DNA of 64,000 nt from Benincasa hispida (GCF_009727055.1 NC_052354.1:54376760-54440759), one strand, 5' to 3'; shown: positions 11,641 through 25,904, counted from the stretch's first letter. Notes: generated by a model from the letters alone, not told the origin. Made by a program: numbers and translations.

Positions 11641-14600
11641 AGACAATGATGTTTTTGTAGAGATGTGTTAAATGCCATAACATTGGACAATGGCGTTTTT
11701 AAAACTTATAAAGTTGTATTTGTTTGGTCTATATAACTTCTAAGTTATTTTTCTCTTGAGTTTAATGATAGTTCGAAAATTTGATCCACATATTTATTAA
11801 TTGTTAACATATATTGTATGTCAATTGGACTACGTTTGATCTAGTTATAATTTAATAACTTTGTAACTGAGTTCTAAATTATTGATTTTCTTTCAGTACA
11901 ATAATTATGTGATCAGAGATCAAATATTCAATCTTTTAAGATAGAGTGTCATGTTAATTACTGTTGAGTTAAACTCAGTTTGACCTAAATAATATAAAGA
12001 AATCGTTGCTAATGATGTGAGATTAGTATTTATTTAGCACGATAACAATATTATCTAAGGATTAACTTAGAAAACCGAATTTAGTCAGGTGGCATCTTCC
12101 AAGTTCTTATCCTACAAATTAAAAAGTAATTTTATTATTGTGTTCCGTTTAATTTATCCAAGTTCTGGACATTTCAATACGTGGCAATAGCAAATGGTAA
12201 AGCGAGCGTGGCAATCTTGTTATTTTTAAAATAAGTTAGGGTAATTTATAAAACATACGGTCAAAAAGGCATAACTCTTTTTTATTTATGTGGATGATAA
12301 AAAGCGTAAAAAATAAAAAATAAAAAATAAAAACGTATCCAAAGCGTGGGAGAGAAAACGGCGTCGTTTGGGAAGTGAGGGTAGTTTGGTAATTTGGTAA
12401 GGCAGCGGTGAATGGAGCCAACTAAAGATAGGCGTTAGGTTGGATTGAAGTGAGTGGGTGCACGAAACGCCCGTGCCTCCAATTTATATCCACCACCCAC
12501 TGTCACGTACTTGAGTCCTTTAATTTACTTTTTTATTATTATTATTTTATCATCATTCTTGTCACACATGTGAACCCAAACAATCTACTAATTATTATTA
12601 TTATATATTTACACATACATACATCATAAAGTTCTTTTATATATTTTTTGACCAACATACTTAGTTCATATAATTTGAAGTTGAAGTTGGTCTAATTTTA
12701 ATCTTTATATTTTCAATAAATATTAAATTTAGTCTCCTTTGTTGTTATTTTTTTGAAAAACTCTTTGTCAACTATAAACTTTTTTACTACAAAATTTTAT
12801 AATTATATTTACATATTGTATTTCCTTGCATGAAAATTATTGTTATTATTTAATCAATTTCGGTAGATTTTAAACATGAATGACTAAATTTAAGATTTAG
12901 TGAAAGTATGGAAATTAAAATTAGATAATTGAAAATATTTTGACTGAAATTGAACCAACTTTAAAGTATGGAAACCGAAAGGATATATTAACTGATATTT
13001 GATATTGAAATTAATTACATTTGAAATGTAAGAGATGAGATATAAATATAAACCTTTACAAAAGTAGGTATAGGGGTTAGATAAGTTTAAGTTGTGCTTA
13101 ATTGAGTTGAAATGCTATGTTAATAATACTTTAATAGAGAAGGTTTTAGATGAGGTGGAATTAAGTCTTAAGAGGGAGAATTGGTGTTTTACTCTCAACC
13201 ACAAATTTTATGTTGGATCAAATATTCATATTGAAAAGTATGATCAAGGATTATTACTTTATTAGTAACGAGAGCTCATCCCTCCTAACACAATAGAATT
13301 TGATCTTCTTCTTCTTTTTTATGTTACTAAGGTGGAGATTTGAATCAAGAATTTCTTTTCTTTATTATCAATTAAATCAATGTTCGAGACCCAATATTCT
13401 ATTTTATCATTAATCCGATCATCATTCACATACTAAAACTCAAGAATAATAAAAAAATATTAGGTCAACTTGGAATTATCGAACAGTTTTTTTTCAAAAA
13501 GAATAATACTTTAGTGATGGTATGCATCTTTTCACAACTCACTTCAGCCATACAATATCAATTTTTTTAAGGATAAAAAAAAAGAAGAAATAATAATTTG
13601 GCCACATGACAAACGATGATTGGACAGCTAGTTGAGCTACAAAAGGATTGGCGTCACTCATAGTGCACCTATTTTTTTCCTTCAAAATACACATTGCAAT
13701 AGAATGAGAGACTCCAATATACGTAGAAATGTCTAGATGATGAATTATACTCACAAGTTACATGTTGGTCAATGAGTTTTAAATTTAGGTAGAAGGTATC
13801 TTGATTTTTAATTTAGAAATATAAGTATAAAGATTGAGATAGCCATTTAACATTAAAACTAACGTGAAGTCAGTTAAAATAGTACTTTTATCTTTAAAAT
13901 ATCATCGATGAAATTAAAAATTAATATATATTTTAAGAAAATTGAATGGTGTATTTTCCCTTAGAAAAAAACTCTATCAGTGACTTAGAAAATTTTAAAT
14001 TAGACAAATAATTATTTATTTTATTTATTATACAATTAAAAATAAAAATCAGAGACTTAAACGATAATTGGACTTTTTAAAATACTAAATACATATCATT
14101 ATGTTAAGTTATACCTAGTTTGACAAATGGTTATTATCATAATTTTGAAAGTTATCAAACAATCAAAACGATCTCTCCATGGTTTTGATTTTATTTTCAA
14201 ATTAATAGACCTAATTATGAATTTTTTAGAACAAAAACATCCATTATACTATAAATATCGAACAATATTGGCTTGAATGATTTTTCATATATATTCTAAT
14301 TATAGTGCTCTACTAGCACATGCACTTGACTACATAATTATTTATTTTCATTATTTTGGGGTCAATTTATAAGTTTACACGTGGTATTTTAGACAAATAT
14401 TTGAATTTTTATTTGACAAATTTATTATTTTTGCCACGTTGAAGGCTATACCGACTTCAAGGGCATGGTGCATTGTCATATGTCATTAGCTTTTTAATTT
14501 TAAGAATATAATCTGATGCGCCAAAAAACATTATTATGGCCTTTTTTGAGTTATGAAATATAATATCTTTTTTTATGATAGTTGAACTAATTAAAATACT

Positions 14601-15240
14601 AGTAATTTATTTTTATAGATACCCAATATTATAACGTTAGATTTCAAAAAGAATAAATTAATTAAATATTACAGTTTTTATGAATTTAAATATTTAAAAC
14701 CTTTTTGTTTTTTTTTTTTAATTTAACCCTTTTTTTCTTAGTTTTGTTTTTCTTATATTTTTCATCTTCCCCTTTTTCTCTATCATTTGGGATAGAGATA
14801 TCAAAGTATTAAGCAATTGTTTCTTTGCATATTGTGTAAGGAATCAATAAATTATGAAGATATTAGGTTAATTATCACTAAGTTTATAAACCTATATTAA
14901 ATTGATTCATATATTGAAAGCATGACAATTCATTTTATTTTTTTAGTACAACAATTACAAGATAGACAATTAAACTCTTGTGTTTAGAAAAAAGACAGGA
15001 GTGCATGTCAATTATTGTCGAATTAAGTGTACTCTAAATAAAAATACAAACTATTGAATTAAACTACAAGAGACCATAAGTAAATCTAAATACAAACTTT
15101 AAACCTAACTAAGGGTATTACCATATATTTTAACAATTATTTGTACCATATATAAATGGAGCTAAAAAGGGAGAATTTTTATCTCCCCTTTTTACCCTTA
15201 CTTTTCTCCAAAATGCCTAATCTATTCTTATACTCCTTCA

Positions 15241-15391
15241 TTCTAAAACCACATTCTTAAAAAGACATTTCATCCATAAAAAGATGCAAATCTTAACAAT
15301 ATAATAAAAATTTATTTTACGTTCTAAAACAACCTTTTTGGGAAGACACCTCATCATAAAAAGATCTAAATCCTAACAATATAATAAAGAA
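15241..15391. repeat. Imperfect tandem duplication, about 80-bp unit
   Basis: Two units each contain TTCTAAAAC, then a variant of 'AAGACAYYTCATCNATAAAAAGATNNAAATC', then TAACAATATAATAAA. They lie head to tail. The copies differ at many positions, so the duplication is old. Confidence 0.5.
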
Positions 15392-15438
15392 TTATAAATA
15401 GAAGATGATTACTTGGGAAAGTAACATAAATTTATATC

Positions 15439-15830
15439 TGTCTTCCACATATCTCTCAAAATAAACTTTGATGTGGTGATGGATCATCAGACAAGAAATC
15501 TTTGCCGACATGAGCATTTTTCATAAGGCACATCATGTCTCCCAACAAAAGAATACAAAAGAATACAAGTTCTTTTTCTTTTATTGATATCTTTTCCTTT
15601 TGCTAATTAATTCATATTATTAAACTTAAAGCGAATGGTTTCTAAAATTAGTCATGAATGAATTGAAAATTCTTGGAAAATTAGAAGAAATGTAGATTTG
15701 TCTTCAAAATATCTCTCAATACTAGACCAATAATCTTCTAAATGAAACTCTTGTGGTGTGGTGGTGATTATCAAAGCAGTAATCTTTGTCCGTGTGAGTT
15801 TTTTACGAGACACATCATGTCGTCCAATAA
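15439..15830. repeat. Diverged direct repeat pair
   Basis: Segments at about 15439-15549 and 15699-15830 share ordered phrases: GTCTTC, ATATCTCTCAA, GTGGTG, then 'AATCTTTGNC', and finally CACATCATGTC followed by CCAA. Spacing is about 265 bp. No coding potential is visible. Confidence 0.45.
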
Positions 15831-18050
15831 TTTTTTTTACGATTAGTTTTTTTTTTCATTTGTTAGTGTTGGAGAAATTTTTTTTCTTTATTGATATTTT
15901 TCTTTTGTCAATAAATCTAAAATGAATGATTTTAAAAATAATTCATGTAGTTAAGTAATGATGTTTGTTTGTTTTTTTTATTATGGATTTTTTTTTATTT
16001 GAATGCATTTGATTGAGAGGATTATTTATCTGTTTCACTTCCACAGTTTTGGAGGGACAATCCACAACTCCTACACAATAGTTTTTACTAAATATTTTAA
16101 TATACAATTTTATGAACTTCTTTCATAAGTTTTTGCAGGTTTCTCTCCTAGATGTATCGATTTAAGTGTTTATTTGATCGTATTTACTTTTAGTGTTGGA
16201 TTCAATTTAGGGACTTTTTATTTTTTTTCTCTCTATATATTACATTGTTAAAATATTTGATCTATTTAATTAATTTATTATTTTCTAACACTTATATTGA
16301 CTTTTTTTGTTTTTTGTGCATTAAGATGGAAAAGTGTAGGATAAAGAAGAATTGGAATGCTAAAGAAGAATTAGAAGTCAAGTACGTATATTTTCTGTGT
16401 TAGAGATCTCATCAATTATGATCTCTATCCAATTTGAATTTTTATGTAATTGTAATGGATTTAATAGATTTAGATATAAAAATAAATAAAAAGAGAGATA
16501 TAGAGGGAGGGCAAGAAATTTAGGGGAAATGAGGAGGTATGGGGAGAAAGGAGAAAATTAGTAAGAAGTAAAATGGATTAAATCTTCTTGATTTTCAAAT
16601 GCACAAAATTATCTTTCTCCTTTTTGTTAATTTAATACAAGGTATATTAGTGAGCGTTATTTACTTTTCTTATCTTAATAAAGTAAGATAATAATTTAAT
16701 TATATTTTCTTTTTCTTTTTTTTTTTGGTTGTTTTTACCTTCTTTAAAAAGTATATGCTACTTGAGATTTAGAAATTACATTAAAATAATAATTAGTTTT
16801 TTTTCTAAATCAAATACAATAAGAAAAAGATTTTGCGAGAGTTTTTTTAAATGAAATATTTTAAATAGTCACATAAATGTTAAAATTATAATTATGAGAA
16901 TTGTGGAGAACAAAATTGTTTGAAGTTTACTTTTAAAATTTTTAGATGAAGTATATGTTTTCCATTTTAAATATAGCACAATAAAAAAAATTATGTGTAG
17001 ATAATAAAATACATTACTAAAAATTTATCGGTGAAAAAAATGTAGAATGATTTTAGAAGTTTATAGAGCTTGGAAGTTAACACAATTGGAGCAACTCAAG
17101 AAGTAGACAATGAAAAATGTTAGAGTATTTTAATAAACATCATTATATCTTAGTAATTTAAATATTATTTTATATCCTAAATCAACATAAAAATTAATGT
17201 TTGTAACCAATCATGTTAGAAAACAAATACATTTTTAACATACTCTATAAAAAATTAAAGAAAATGATAGATAGAGTATCATTTTATCCATAATGAGTTT
17301 CTGAATCTTCAGTGTTTTTTTTTTCTAAGAAATAAACGCCTTGAAATTTGATAATTTATGTGTATTTACCAACATTTTTTTTTAAAAAAACTTTTATATG
17401 TAAATCATGAAAAGTAGTATCAACCTAAATGGTTATGTTCTATTGGCATCAAAAGACACGTAGGAATATTTGGACTATTTAATTATTGAAATGTGAATGT
17501 ATTTTGACATATGCCTTTGTTTTTTTATCTGGTTTGGTGATTAATAAGAAAAAAAGAAAAATGTGTTTTTTTTTCTTTTTACTGGTTGGATTTTTTTTGT
17601 TACATGAAAACAAAAGTGTAACGATGATGATAGACATAATGAAGGAAAATAAATTTTTTGCTTTACCAAGGAGGACCATCATTTTAGTCCAGTTTGTAAT
17701 TTGTATCAATCTTTTTACTTCTTTAGTTTTTTTTTTCATTGTTAGTTTCTTCGATTGGATTTTTTGAATTAATAATATATTATTTTAAAAATAATTATAT
17801 TTTTATTTAGTTAGCAATAATCGATCTTAAAAATAATATAATTATTTATAAATCAAGATATGTCTTAAAAAGTTTTAAATATTTAAAATAATAAGCATCA
17901 AAACTATTTAAATAACACAGAATTATGTAAACAATTCAAAAAAGAATAGTTTCATTTTTTTAAATTTAATTTGCACATTGATATTTTATATGAATTTATC
18001 TATTTTGTATTTTGTAAAAAAGATAATAAATTTTACATAATTCAACTGAT

Positions 18051-18224
18051 AAATTCGTAATAAGTCAATTTTCAAATTTGTTTATAAGTTTACATGTACT
18101 TATTTTAAACATTACAAATCACGTGTATTAACTAGTTAAATTCGTTATAAGTCAATTTTCAAATTTATTTATAAGTTTACATGTACTTATTTTAAACATT
18201 ACAAATCACGTGTATTAACCAGTA
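18051..18224. repeat. 87-bp tandem duplication
   Basis: Two head-to-tail copies (18051-18137 and 18138-18224) share TAAGTCAATTTTCAAATTT, then TTATAAGTTTACATGTACTT and ATTACAAATCACGTGTATTA. Only a few differences are seen, so the duplication is fairly recent. Confidence 0.8.
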
Positions 18225-18787
18225 AAGTACAAAACTCTTTAAAAACTCTTAGGTTACTGACAAAACCGTGCTATATTCAAAATTAACAATTAAATAACTC
18301 TAGTAAATAAAAACTAATTACAAACTTCAATTAAAGAAATCCAACTTTGGTGTCGGTTTTTTCCCCCTAAATTAGTCCTGTTAACCGGGACATACAAAAT
18401 ATATGTTTTATATTTCATTAGATCTACGTGACAATATTTCTTTTAGTGATTTCTTGAACAAAAGTCCTAGTGCACAAAATATAAATTACAACCTTTCATA
18501 AAGTTGTAGGTGAAAACCATAATAGATATTTAAGTTTAAGATATAATATGATGAAATTGAAAGTTCATAGTAAAATTTGATATATTTTATCAAATTGAGA
18601 ATCGGAATTGATCGTCGGTGAGACCCTCGACTGATTTAAGCATATACATCCTTTTGATAGACGTGCAACCATAATCGAAAACTGAAAAACCAAACTGATC
18701 AACTTGTTTGGTTTTATTTTTTAGTATAAAATTGGATATCTTGATTTGGATTTGGAGAAAACAAATCAAAACCGAAAAGAATTGAGG

Positions 18788-18818
<31 letters not shown>

Positions 18819-21429
18819 TAAACTCTAACATAGGTATATCTTTTAGTATTTTAATTATTTTGGTACATGTATATTTGTTGTTTAAAGAGAAGATAATAAT
18901 TATGGAGTTTGTTATTTAGAAAAGTTGAAAAAAAAAAAAAAAAAGAAGTCCAATTGCAATCTAAACCAAATAAGTAGACCCCGATTTTAATTTGAAAATA
19001 ATACAAGGGACCAATTCAAAATAGAAATGAAAGTATAAATAAAAAAAAATGGGAAGAAAAAAGAAAATGTCAAAAATTAAACCAAATCCAACCATATAAA
19101 AATCAATCTATTTGTTTTGTTATTCACTGGAGATTGGTTTGATCCTTCGTTATAAAAGAGATTAGTTTGATTTGATTCTTAATTGACTAAAAAATGACAA
19201 AATCAAATCAACTTTGTGAAAGATTTGAATTTTCTTTTGTTGGAGAAAAGAAATATATCTTTAAAATAAAATTAGAAATGAGAGAGAGAAAGAGAAGAAA
19301 ATTGAGTTGGGGTTTTAAAACCAAATCTTATCCCCCAGTTGTGTGGGATTTGCAAAACACTTTGACATGACTTTTGATAGTAAAATAATACTTCTTTCTT
19401 CTTCAATTTCTTTTTGAAAATTTATCTTTTCGTTTATGGTTGTTTGCTTTTGAATTTCACCACTTTTTGTATGCAAGATCTTATCATCTTCTCTCTTTGG
19501 TTGCCATTTCAGTCAGCAGTCTCAGCAAAACCTGCAAATTTTCAGAAGTTTTTCATTACCATTCCTCCATCACTTTGCCCCATACATTCTTCTCCCCTTT
19601 ACTTCTCCTTTAAACTTAACACACTCTCACATGTAATATCAACCCTTTCTTATACTCTTTACATTTCTCGTCATTCCCTTGACTTGGAATAAGCACAAAA
19701 TCAGTTGATCAATGAGTTATATTTAATATTAATAATCCAAACAGATTAAATCATGTTATAACAATTCAAAACATTTTTTATCTTTCCTATCATTTCTTAA
19801 ATTAACCGTTAGATTGATATCTTGAGTTTAATTCAATTGGTTAAGATATATGTCATCCATAAACACCTAAGTATGCTAAAGATAACTCCAAAGTACGGTA
19901 GCGATGTAACTATAACCCTTCTTTTATTACTTATCCGTTTGGTTTTATTTTGCCCGATGTTTGAATATTAAATGAAAGTCTCTTTGCTTTCTTATTTTCG
20001 ATCTTCTTTTTATCTGAATTGTTCTTCTTGATTTCAATCCTTTTTCTAACGAGTGCACGCTTGAAATTAAGAGTAACTGGCAATAGCGATTGTCACCTAA
20101 ATCACGCCGAAATTACTTTTAAGATAGCCCACGATGGAGCAACGTTTCGAGTTTCGACTTCTGTAATTAACATTGTTAAACTAAAAGGGGGAAAAAAGCC
20201 ATTGAACTTTGAAAGTTCAAATTTATAGGTTACAGTCAAATAGATAATAGTGATCAAGAATATGCAACTCAAATCTCCTACTTTCTATTATACTAAAAAA
20301 AACATGTTAATGGATCACGATTAATATAACATTTTATCAATATTAAGTAAATTTAATTAGTTTTCAACGGTCCATTTTCTTTTCTTTTCTTTTTTTTTTT
20401 TTAATGAAAATGCTGCTAATGAGGTGATGTCGCACAAACTTCACAAATTATAATCTATTATACATTAAATTTAACAATCTTTTAACATTCAATAGCTTTA
20501 TTTATTTTTTATTTTTTTACTATTTAAGATGATCATGTCAATTATCGTTGGCCTAAACTAATTTTAAGGATTTAATATCTTTTGTGTTTAAGGATTTAAT
20601 ATCTTTTATTAAAACAAGAAAGCTTAGAACAAATATTAATCAGTTTTAATAAGTAAATTCAATTAGTTCTCATTGTTTTGAAATTTAGATAAGGAGATAA
20701 AAAAATATTTTAAATAATAAAACATGGGATATTTTCTCTTTTGGGTGTTAATTATTATATATGCTAAATTATTATTAAACTGAAAAAGTCAAATAAAAGG
20801 ACAATGTCTGAGAAGAAGAAAAGTTAGAAAAGAACCAAAGTGTTTCTGAAAACCTGTATAAATAAATAAAATAAAATAAAAAGAAAAATCCACTGTGTCA
20901 TCATCTTGAGCAATATTGTACTAAATTTACTGAGCAACCAAACATGGCCAACCTGACACTTCCACACTGAAGACTGTCAAGCATATGAACTCATCACCTA
21001 GAGATAGCAAAAGAAAAAAAGATCTAATTGACCCTATATTCTATAAACTTTTAATTTTATGAAATTATACTCTAAATTTAGATGAATGTTCTATTAAATT
21101 TTGCTACTCCACCCATTACTTTGATTAAATAGCTATATGTAAAAATCTTATAAACTCAGTAGTGGTGTGAAATCAAAATTTTCACAAATTTAAGTTTGAA
21201 TAATGCACAAGTTAAATTTGTCAAATCTCAACTTTAATATAGTTTTTTTTTTTATTGAAATATTATGAAGAACATTCATACGCTTAGTGTCGAGAACGTT
21301 ATGATTCAATTTAAGTGCTTGAAAAGTAGCATTAATTTACTTAATAATGCTTCATTGGATCTCATCGATGTCTTTTCTTATTTATTTATTTTTATTGATG
21401 AAGCTATGTCATTAGTAAAAGGAAAATTA

Positions 21430-21650
21430 TTTAAAATGATAAAACTGCTAAAAATATTTACAAACAACAGCAAAATATCATAGTCTATCTGTGATAAATC
21501 ATGATAGACAATAATATACTACTATCTGATTTATCTTTGTCATGATTGACATAGATAATAGTCTATCGCTGTCTATCGCAGATAGACTGTGATATTTTGC
21601 TATTATTTGTAAATATTTTTGTTCATTTTTCTATATTTAAAAATAACCCT
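21430..21650. repeat. MITE-like foldback element
   Basis: The left arm (about 21447-21490) carries AAAATATTTACAAACAACAG, then CAAAATATCA and TAGTCTATCTG. The right arm carries the complement: CAGATAGACTGTGATATTTT followed by GCTATTATTTGTAAATATTT. The centre repeats short 'GATAGAC/GTCTATC' motifs. The long arms mean a transcript could fold into a hairpin. No transposase is encoded. Confidence 0.7.
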
Positions 21651-21941
21651 TAGCAAAATGAACTTCTTTTAATGAATTTTTAAGGAAAACCGATAAGAGA
21701 ATCTAAAATTTGCAATGCTTTTTTAAGTTTAAGGTTAAAATTAAAATATTTTTTCTAAGTTTGTGGTGCAATTTAATGAATTTGAAAGTTTAAGTAAAAA
21801 TCTATAATAAAAAAATTTCACAAGAGAAACAAAACACCAACAAAATTAAGTATAAAGGGGAAGACTATAGCTATTATATAAAATTACAATATATATGAAC
21901 ACCAAAAAAAAGAAAGAAAAAAAACCTAATCATAACTCTAA

Positions 21942-21964
21942 CCCTAACCCTAACCCTAACCCTA
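21942..21964 (+). repeat. Short telomere-like CCCTAA hexamer tract
   Basis: The tract holds three full CCCTAA units plus a partial fourth, preceded by CTCTAA. The unit is the hexamer, not the seven-base CCCTAAA of most plant telomeres. It is too short to be a telomere and is a small interstitial tract or telo-box cluster. No gene start lies close by. Confidence 0.8.
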
Positions 21965-23296
21965 CATGCATTACTTCCATTTCACTTATGGACATAAATC
22001 TCAAAATTTCCTACTTTTAATATATTATATCCAAAACTTTTCAGTAAGATAAAAATTAATCTAATGTCATTAATTAAATTAACCATATAACACATATTAA
22101 AATGGGATACTGGGTTAATTATAAATGGGAAAGCATAAATTTCAGTGAAAGTGGAGCAACTTTGAATTTATTTATTTATTTAAGGGGGAAAGAAAAAACA
22201 AAAAGCATGGGGATGCATAGATCACTTCAGAAATGAAGTTGAATTTTATGATAAGTGTGTTATGAACTGTTGTTTTCTTCAGACATATCATCATGGGCAG
22301 CTTCCATTCCATTTATTCTCTTGTTTTTCTCTATAATTTAATTTAGTTTAACTATTTGTATATAAAATTGTTGGTCAAAAGGGTTTCCTTCTATACTTTT
22401 TCATAAACTCTGGAATAAAACATTATTATAATCAATATTATATATAAATATAATGTTTTGCTTTAGTTAAAGATTCCAGTCAGTTTGAAAATATGTATAA
22501 TGGTACTTTTTGAAGTATATTAAATTATATCTAAAGAATTCTTCCAGCTAGGGCAACTGGGTCTAATCTAATATTTGATTAGTCAATCCCAAAAGGGTTT
22601 TAAAAAAAGTTGTGAGTTCAAGAAAGGACTGTTTTGAAAGCTGTGCTTTGAATGGAATTACTTGGTGTGTGATATGATGATACCCTCTTGGAAAATTGGA
22701 ACCCTAGTTGTTTATTTGTTCTCAACTCTCAATCTTTTATAGTTGTTTTTGTGTGTGCAATTTTGAGGTAGGTTAATCAAAGTTTTTAACACTGATTGGA
22801 ACTTGGAAATTAAGAAAATGATAAGTTTGTTCAAAAAAAAACTTTCAACTAACCATGTGATAATAGTTTAAGACCATGTCTATAATCAAAATTGGTGCAA
22901 CCGTATAAGTTTACATTCATATATCAATTGTAATTATAGGCCTCAATCATGGAGGGAATGAGATTCCTTTTATTATCTTTACTACACATTTATGCACTCG
23001 TAATAAAAAATTCGTTAATATTGTTTACTTCTATAGGAAAAATAATAACAAGGATAAATGGTGAAAAGTTAGTAAAAAAAAGGGGTATGGGTCCCACATA
23101 ATAATCAAATGTAATTGGATTGATGACAATTTTCTGCACAATAAGATTACATTTATTGATTACGAATTTTATTGTAGGGCTCACATTTCATACAATTACA
23201 AAATACTAATAAACAACAACGTAATCAAACGGTGCCCAATTTTTAGATTACCATTGATGAGTTACGTTTACAAGAAAGTAAACATGGTCTACATTT
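21965..23296. other. Intergenic DNA, no gene recognised
   Basis: This AT-rich stretch has some less repetitive DNA at about 22240-22780. No open frame resembles a protein family and no RNA gene was recognised. Confidence 0.4.
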
Positions 23297-24420
23297 TAAG
23301 GGCCATTTAGTTTAAGATTTTATAGATGTCTAGGAATAAAGAATATCTAGGAGTAAGATATCTAGGAATAGGATGTCTGATTATTAAAGATGACTATGTT
23401 TAGTTGTGCATGAGAAATACTATCAAAATTTTATGGAATAAAACTATGGTTGTGTTTAATTTATAAAATTAAGCATAAAAATCTTATATAATTTTAATAG
23501 ATTCATTAGTTAGACAATAATATCATTCAATATATTGATAAAAAAAATAATTAATTAAGAATCAGTAATAATATTAATTATAAATATTTACAAATTGAGT
23601 AATTTATAACTAAAATTAACCAATTAATATATTTAAGGAACGTCATATTAATTATAATCAATATTTAATCATTTTTATAATTAATTAAGTTCAACATTAG
23701 TAATTTCGAATCTAATTAAATAATATAAAAAATATATTTTAATAAATAACATAAATTTTTTTTTAAAAAAAAGATAAAAATACGATATATTAATAAAAAA
23801 ATACTATTTTCCTTTTTATAAATATAATATGTTAATAATGAATGAAGTAATATAAATTAATTGCAATAAATAATTAACTGATTATATGTTAATAAAGAAT
23901 GATCAAATTAAAATTAATCTCAATAAATAATTGATTGATTATTAAAAAGATAAAATAACAAGTTATTGTTATTATTGAAAAATGATTTTTGTACTAACTA
24001 AATTTAACTAATCTTGGTTTACTATTTAAATATATTTAAGATATTGTTAGCTAATTAATTAGTAATTTATGTAAAAAAATATTTGCATTCACTTAATAAA
24101 TTATTATTATAAAAGTAAGTTGATTAAATATTTTAATAGACTTTTATTGATTTATTAAAATAAATATTTATATTAATTTTGTTAAATTAATATTAATTAA
24201 TTATATTACAAATGAAATTATATATAAAATGAAAAACAGATGAAAAGGAGAAAACAGAAACCCACGGTTTTGGAAGGGAATAGAAAACCCTTGTCTATGG
24301 CAAATGAAGATACCTGAAAATAGTTTATTCAAAAAGTTGAAAACGGTGAAATAAGCATGAGATTTGGATGCATGTGTCAATTTTCATGTAGAAAACCCTC
24401 TAACCAAACAATCCCTTGAA
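23297..24420. mobile_element. Candidate non-autonomous DNA transposon
   Basis: The left end reads AAGGGCCATTTAGTTTAAG. The right end, reverse complemented, reads CAAGGGATTGTTTGGTTAGA. Both start with AAGGG and share a 'TNGTTT' core, giving a weak terminal inverted repeat. The interior is extremely AT-rich and non-coding. Its right half is repeated at 25905-26530 and, inverted, at 24526-24740. The class is not determined. Confidence 0.35.
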
Positions 24421-24560
24421 GGTCTATAATTCGATTCTACCTTTATAATTATTGAACTAGTTAAAACAAAACCTTTCAAGTTTCGAGTATCAGTTAGTTA
24501 TAACTATAAGAGTTCGTTTGGTTGGAGGGTTTTATGCATGGAAGTGACACAAACATCCAA
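23850..24560 (+). repeat. Dispersed direct repeat, copy 1 (about 700 bp)
   Basis: The order of phrases AATTAATTGCAATAAATAAT, ACTAACTAAATTTAACTAAT, TTTTAATAGACTTTTATTGA, GGAAGGGAATAGAAAACC and TTCGTTTGGTTGGA recurs at 25905-26645 in the same orientation. Identity is high by eye, with scattered differences. The block is non-coding. Confidence 0.8.
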
Positions 24561-24740
24561 ATCTCATGTTTGTTTCATAGTATTTTCAATCTTTTGCCTA
24601 GGAATAAGCTATTCTCAAACATTCTCATTTGCCACAGACAAGTGTTTTCTATTCCCATCCCAAAGTGTGGATTTTTCTCTTTTCCCTTTTCCCTTTTCAT
24701 TTGTTTTTCATTTTATATATAAACCCTTTCTAAGATGAGG
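24526..24740 (-). repeat. Inverted partial copy of the element end
   Basis: Read on the minus strand, this segment gives ATATAAAATGAAAAACAAAT, then GGGAATAGAAAAC, then CATGAGATTTGGATG and ACCCTCCAACCAAACGA. The same order occurs on the plus strand at about 24220-24410, so the pair forms an inverted repeat with about 115 bp between the arms. Confidence 0.7.
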
Positions 24741-25904
24741 ATGGTAGTTCGGGAGTTCGACCTACAATATAACTGTTATGAGCAATATGTTTCAACCAAT
24801 TAAACTATAAGTACTTTCGAAGAGTTGACTGAATCTCTTCTCTCTACTCTGAAATTGGACGGATCAGTTCGCCTTCAGGAGAGGAGCGAAGTAGCTCGAT
24901 CGAGTTTTCGAGGGAGAGGAAGAAGAGCTAATCTGCTTAGCAGCGGAAGGTGGTTAGTATAAAAATTCGTTTTTCAATAATAATAATTCATTACTTTATT
25001 GTTTTAATAATCAAGTAATTATTTATTGAAATTAATTTTAATTTGATCAATCACTATAAACATATAATCAATATTGATTATTTGATGGAAGAACACATGC
25101 GCAACGAAAGAAAACGAATCTAAAGTACTCTAATTAGGTTAATTATAAAGGATAGGCATGCAATTGCAACAAATAAAAGGGAAAAAATCATACAGCCTTT
25201 TACAGACTTTGAATCTTCTCCAAATTAGCTCCAATCTCCTCACGAATGGTTCGTAGACCACCAGTCTTTTCAACTATTTTTCAGCCTTAAAACGGGATGG
25301 TGAGATCCGGTCAGTGACTAATTTGGAGAGGAAAAAGGTTAAGTCTTAGAGAGAAAATTGTTAAGAGATTATCACATAATCTCATCCAATTCCACTATGG
25401 CCAAGAGTTTTAGAATTTCAATAAACACTCCCTTTTAAAGAACATTACATGTAAAGCATGCAATGTTGAGTTTGATTAGAATTTGACACTAAAAAATACA
25501 CTAACTCAAAATAGGATTTAGTGGGGCAAGTATCTTCAAATGAAGACAACACTTAGTAATTCAATCGTTGGAATTTTCCACTCACAAATGTTAGATCTTT
25601 TCACTAACTTGGTCAAAGTTTAACTCTTAAAGTCCAAAGTCAACAAATTTGACTTTTTGAATTTCAACAATCAAAAGTCAACAATTTGACTTCCATTGCA
25701 TTTTTTACTTAGTCAACAATTTGACTTTTAATATAATTTTGACCAATTCCATTTAATTTAAAAATTAATTATAATAATCAATTTTAAAATTAAATTAATA
25801 TAATAATTAATTAAACAATTTAATTAATTTAATTTAATATTAAATCCAACACTAATAATGCTTCATCGGGTCTAATTTAATATAGTTTAATTAAGTAATT
25901 ATTT

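Larger units (their letters stand above)
11645..21425. other. AT-rich intergenic DNA, no gene recognised
   Basis: About 9.8 kb without a supported gene. A local GC-richer patch lies at 12350-12500; it contains the near-palindrome AACGGCGTCGTTT. The patch at 19480-19700 is CT-rich with a 92-codon frame that I cannot match to a family. An AT dinucleotide run lies at 18788-18813. Local duplications are listed separately. No RNA gene was recognised. Confidence 0.5.

Noticed and set aside
17479..17767. Overlapping frames on both strands, Phe/Lys-rich.
   Set aside because: They are typical of alternating poly-T and poly-A DNA, with no domain.
19414..19692. 92-codon plus-strand frame with a hydrophobic start.
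   Set aside because: It resembles a signal-anchor only because of T-rich DNA. No splice partners, family match or promoter are seen.
22615..22665. Possible MIR396-like sequence on the minus strand (CACAGCTTTC and TTTCTTGAACTC close together).
   Set aside because: The two pieces are separated by extra bases and no star arm or hairpin is seen nearby. It is most likely chance.
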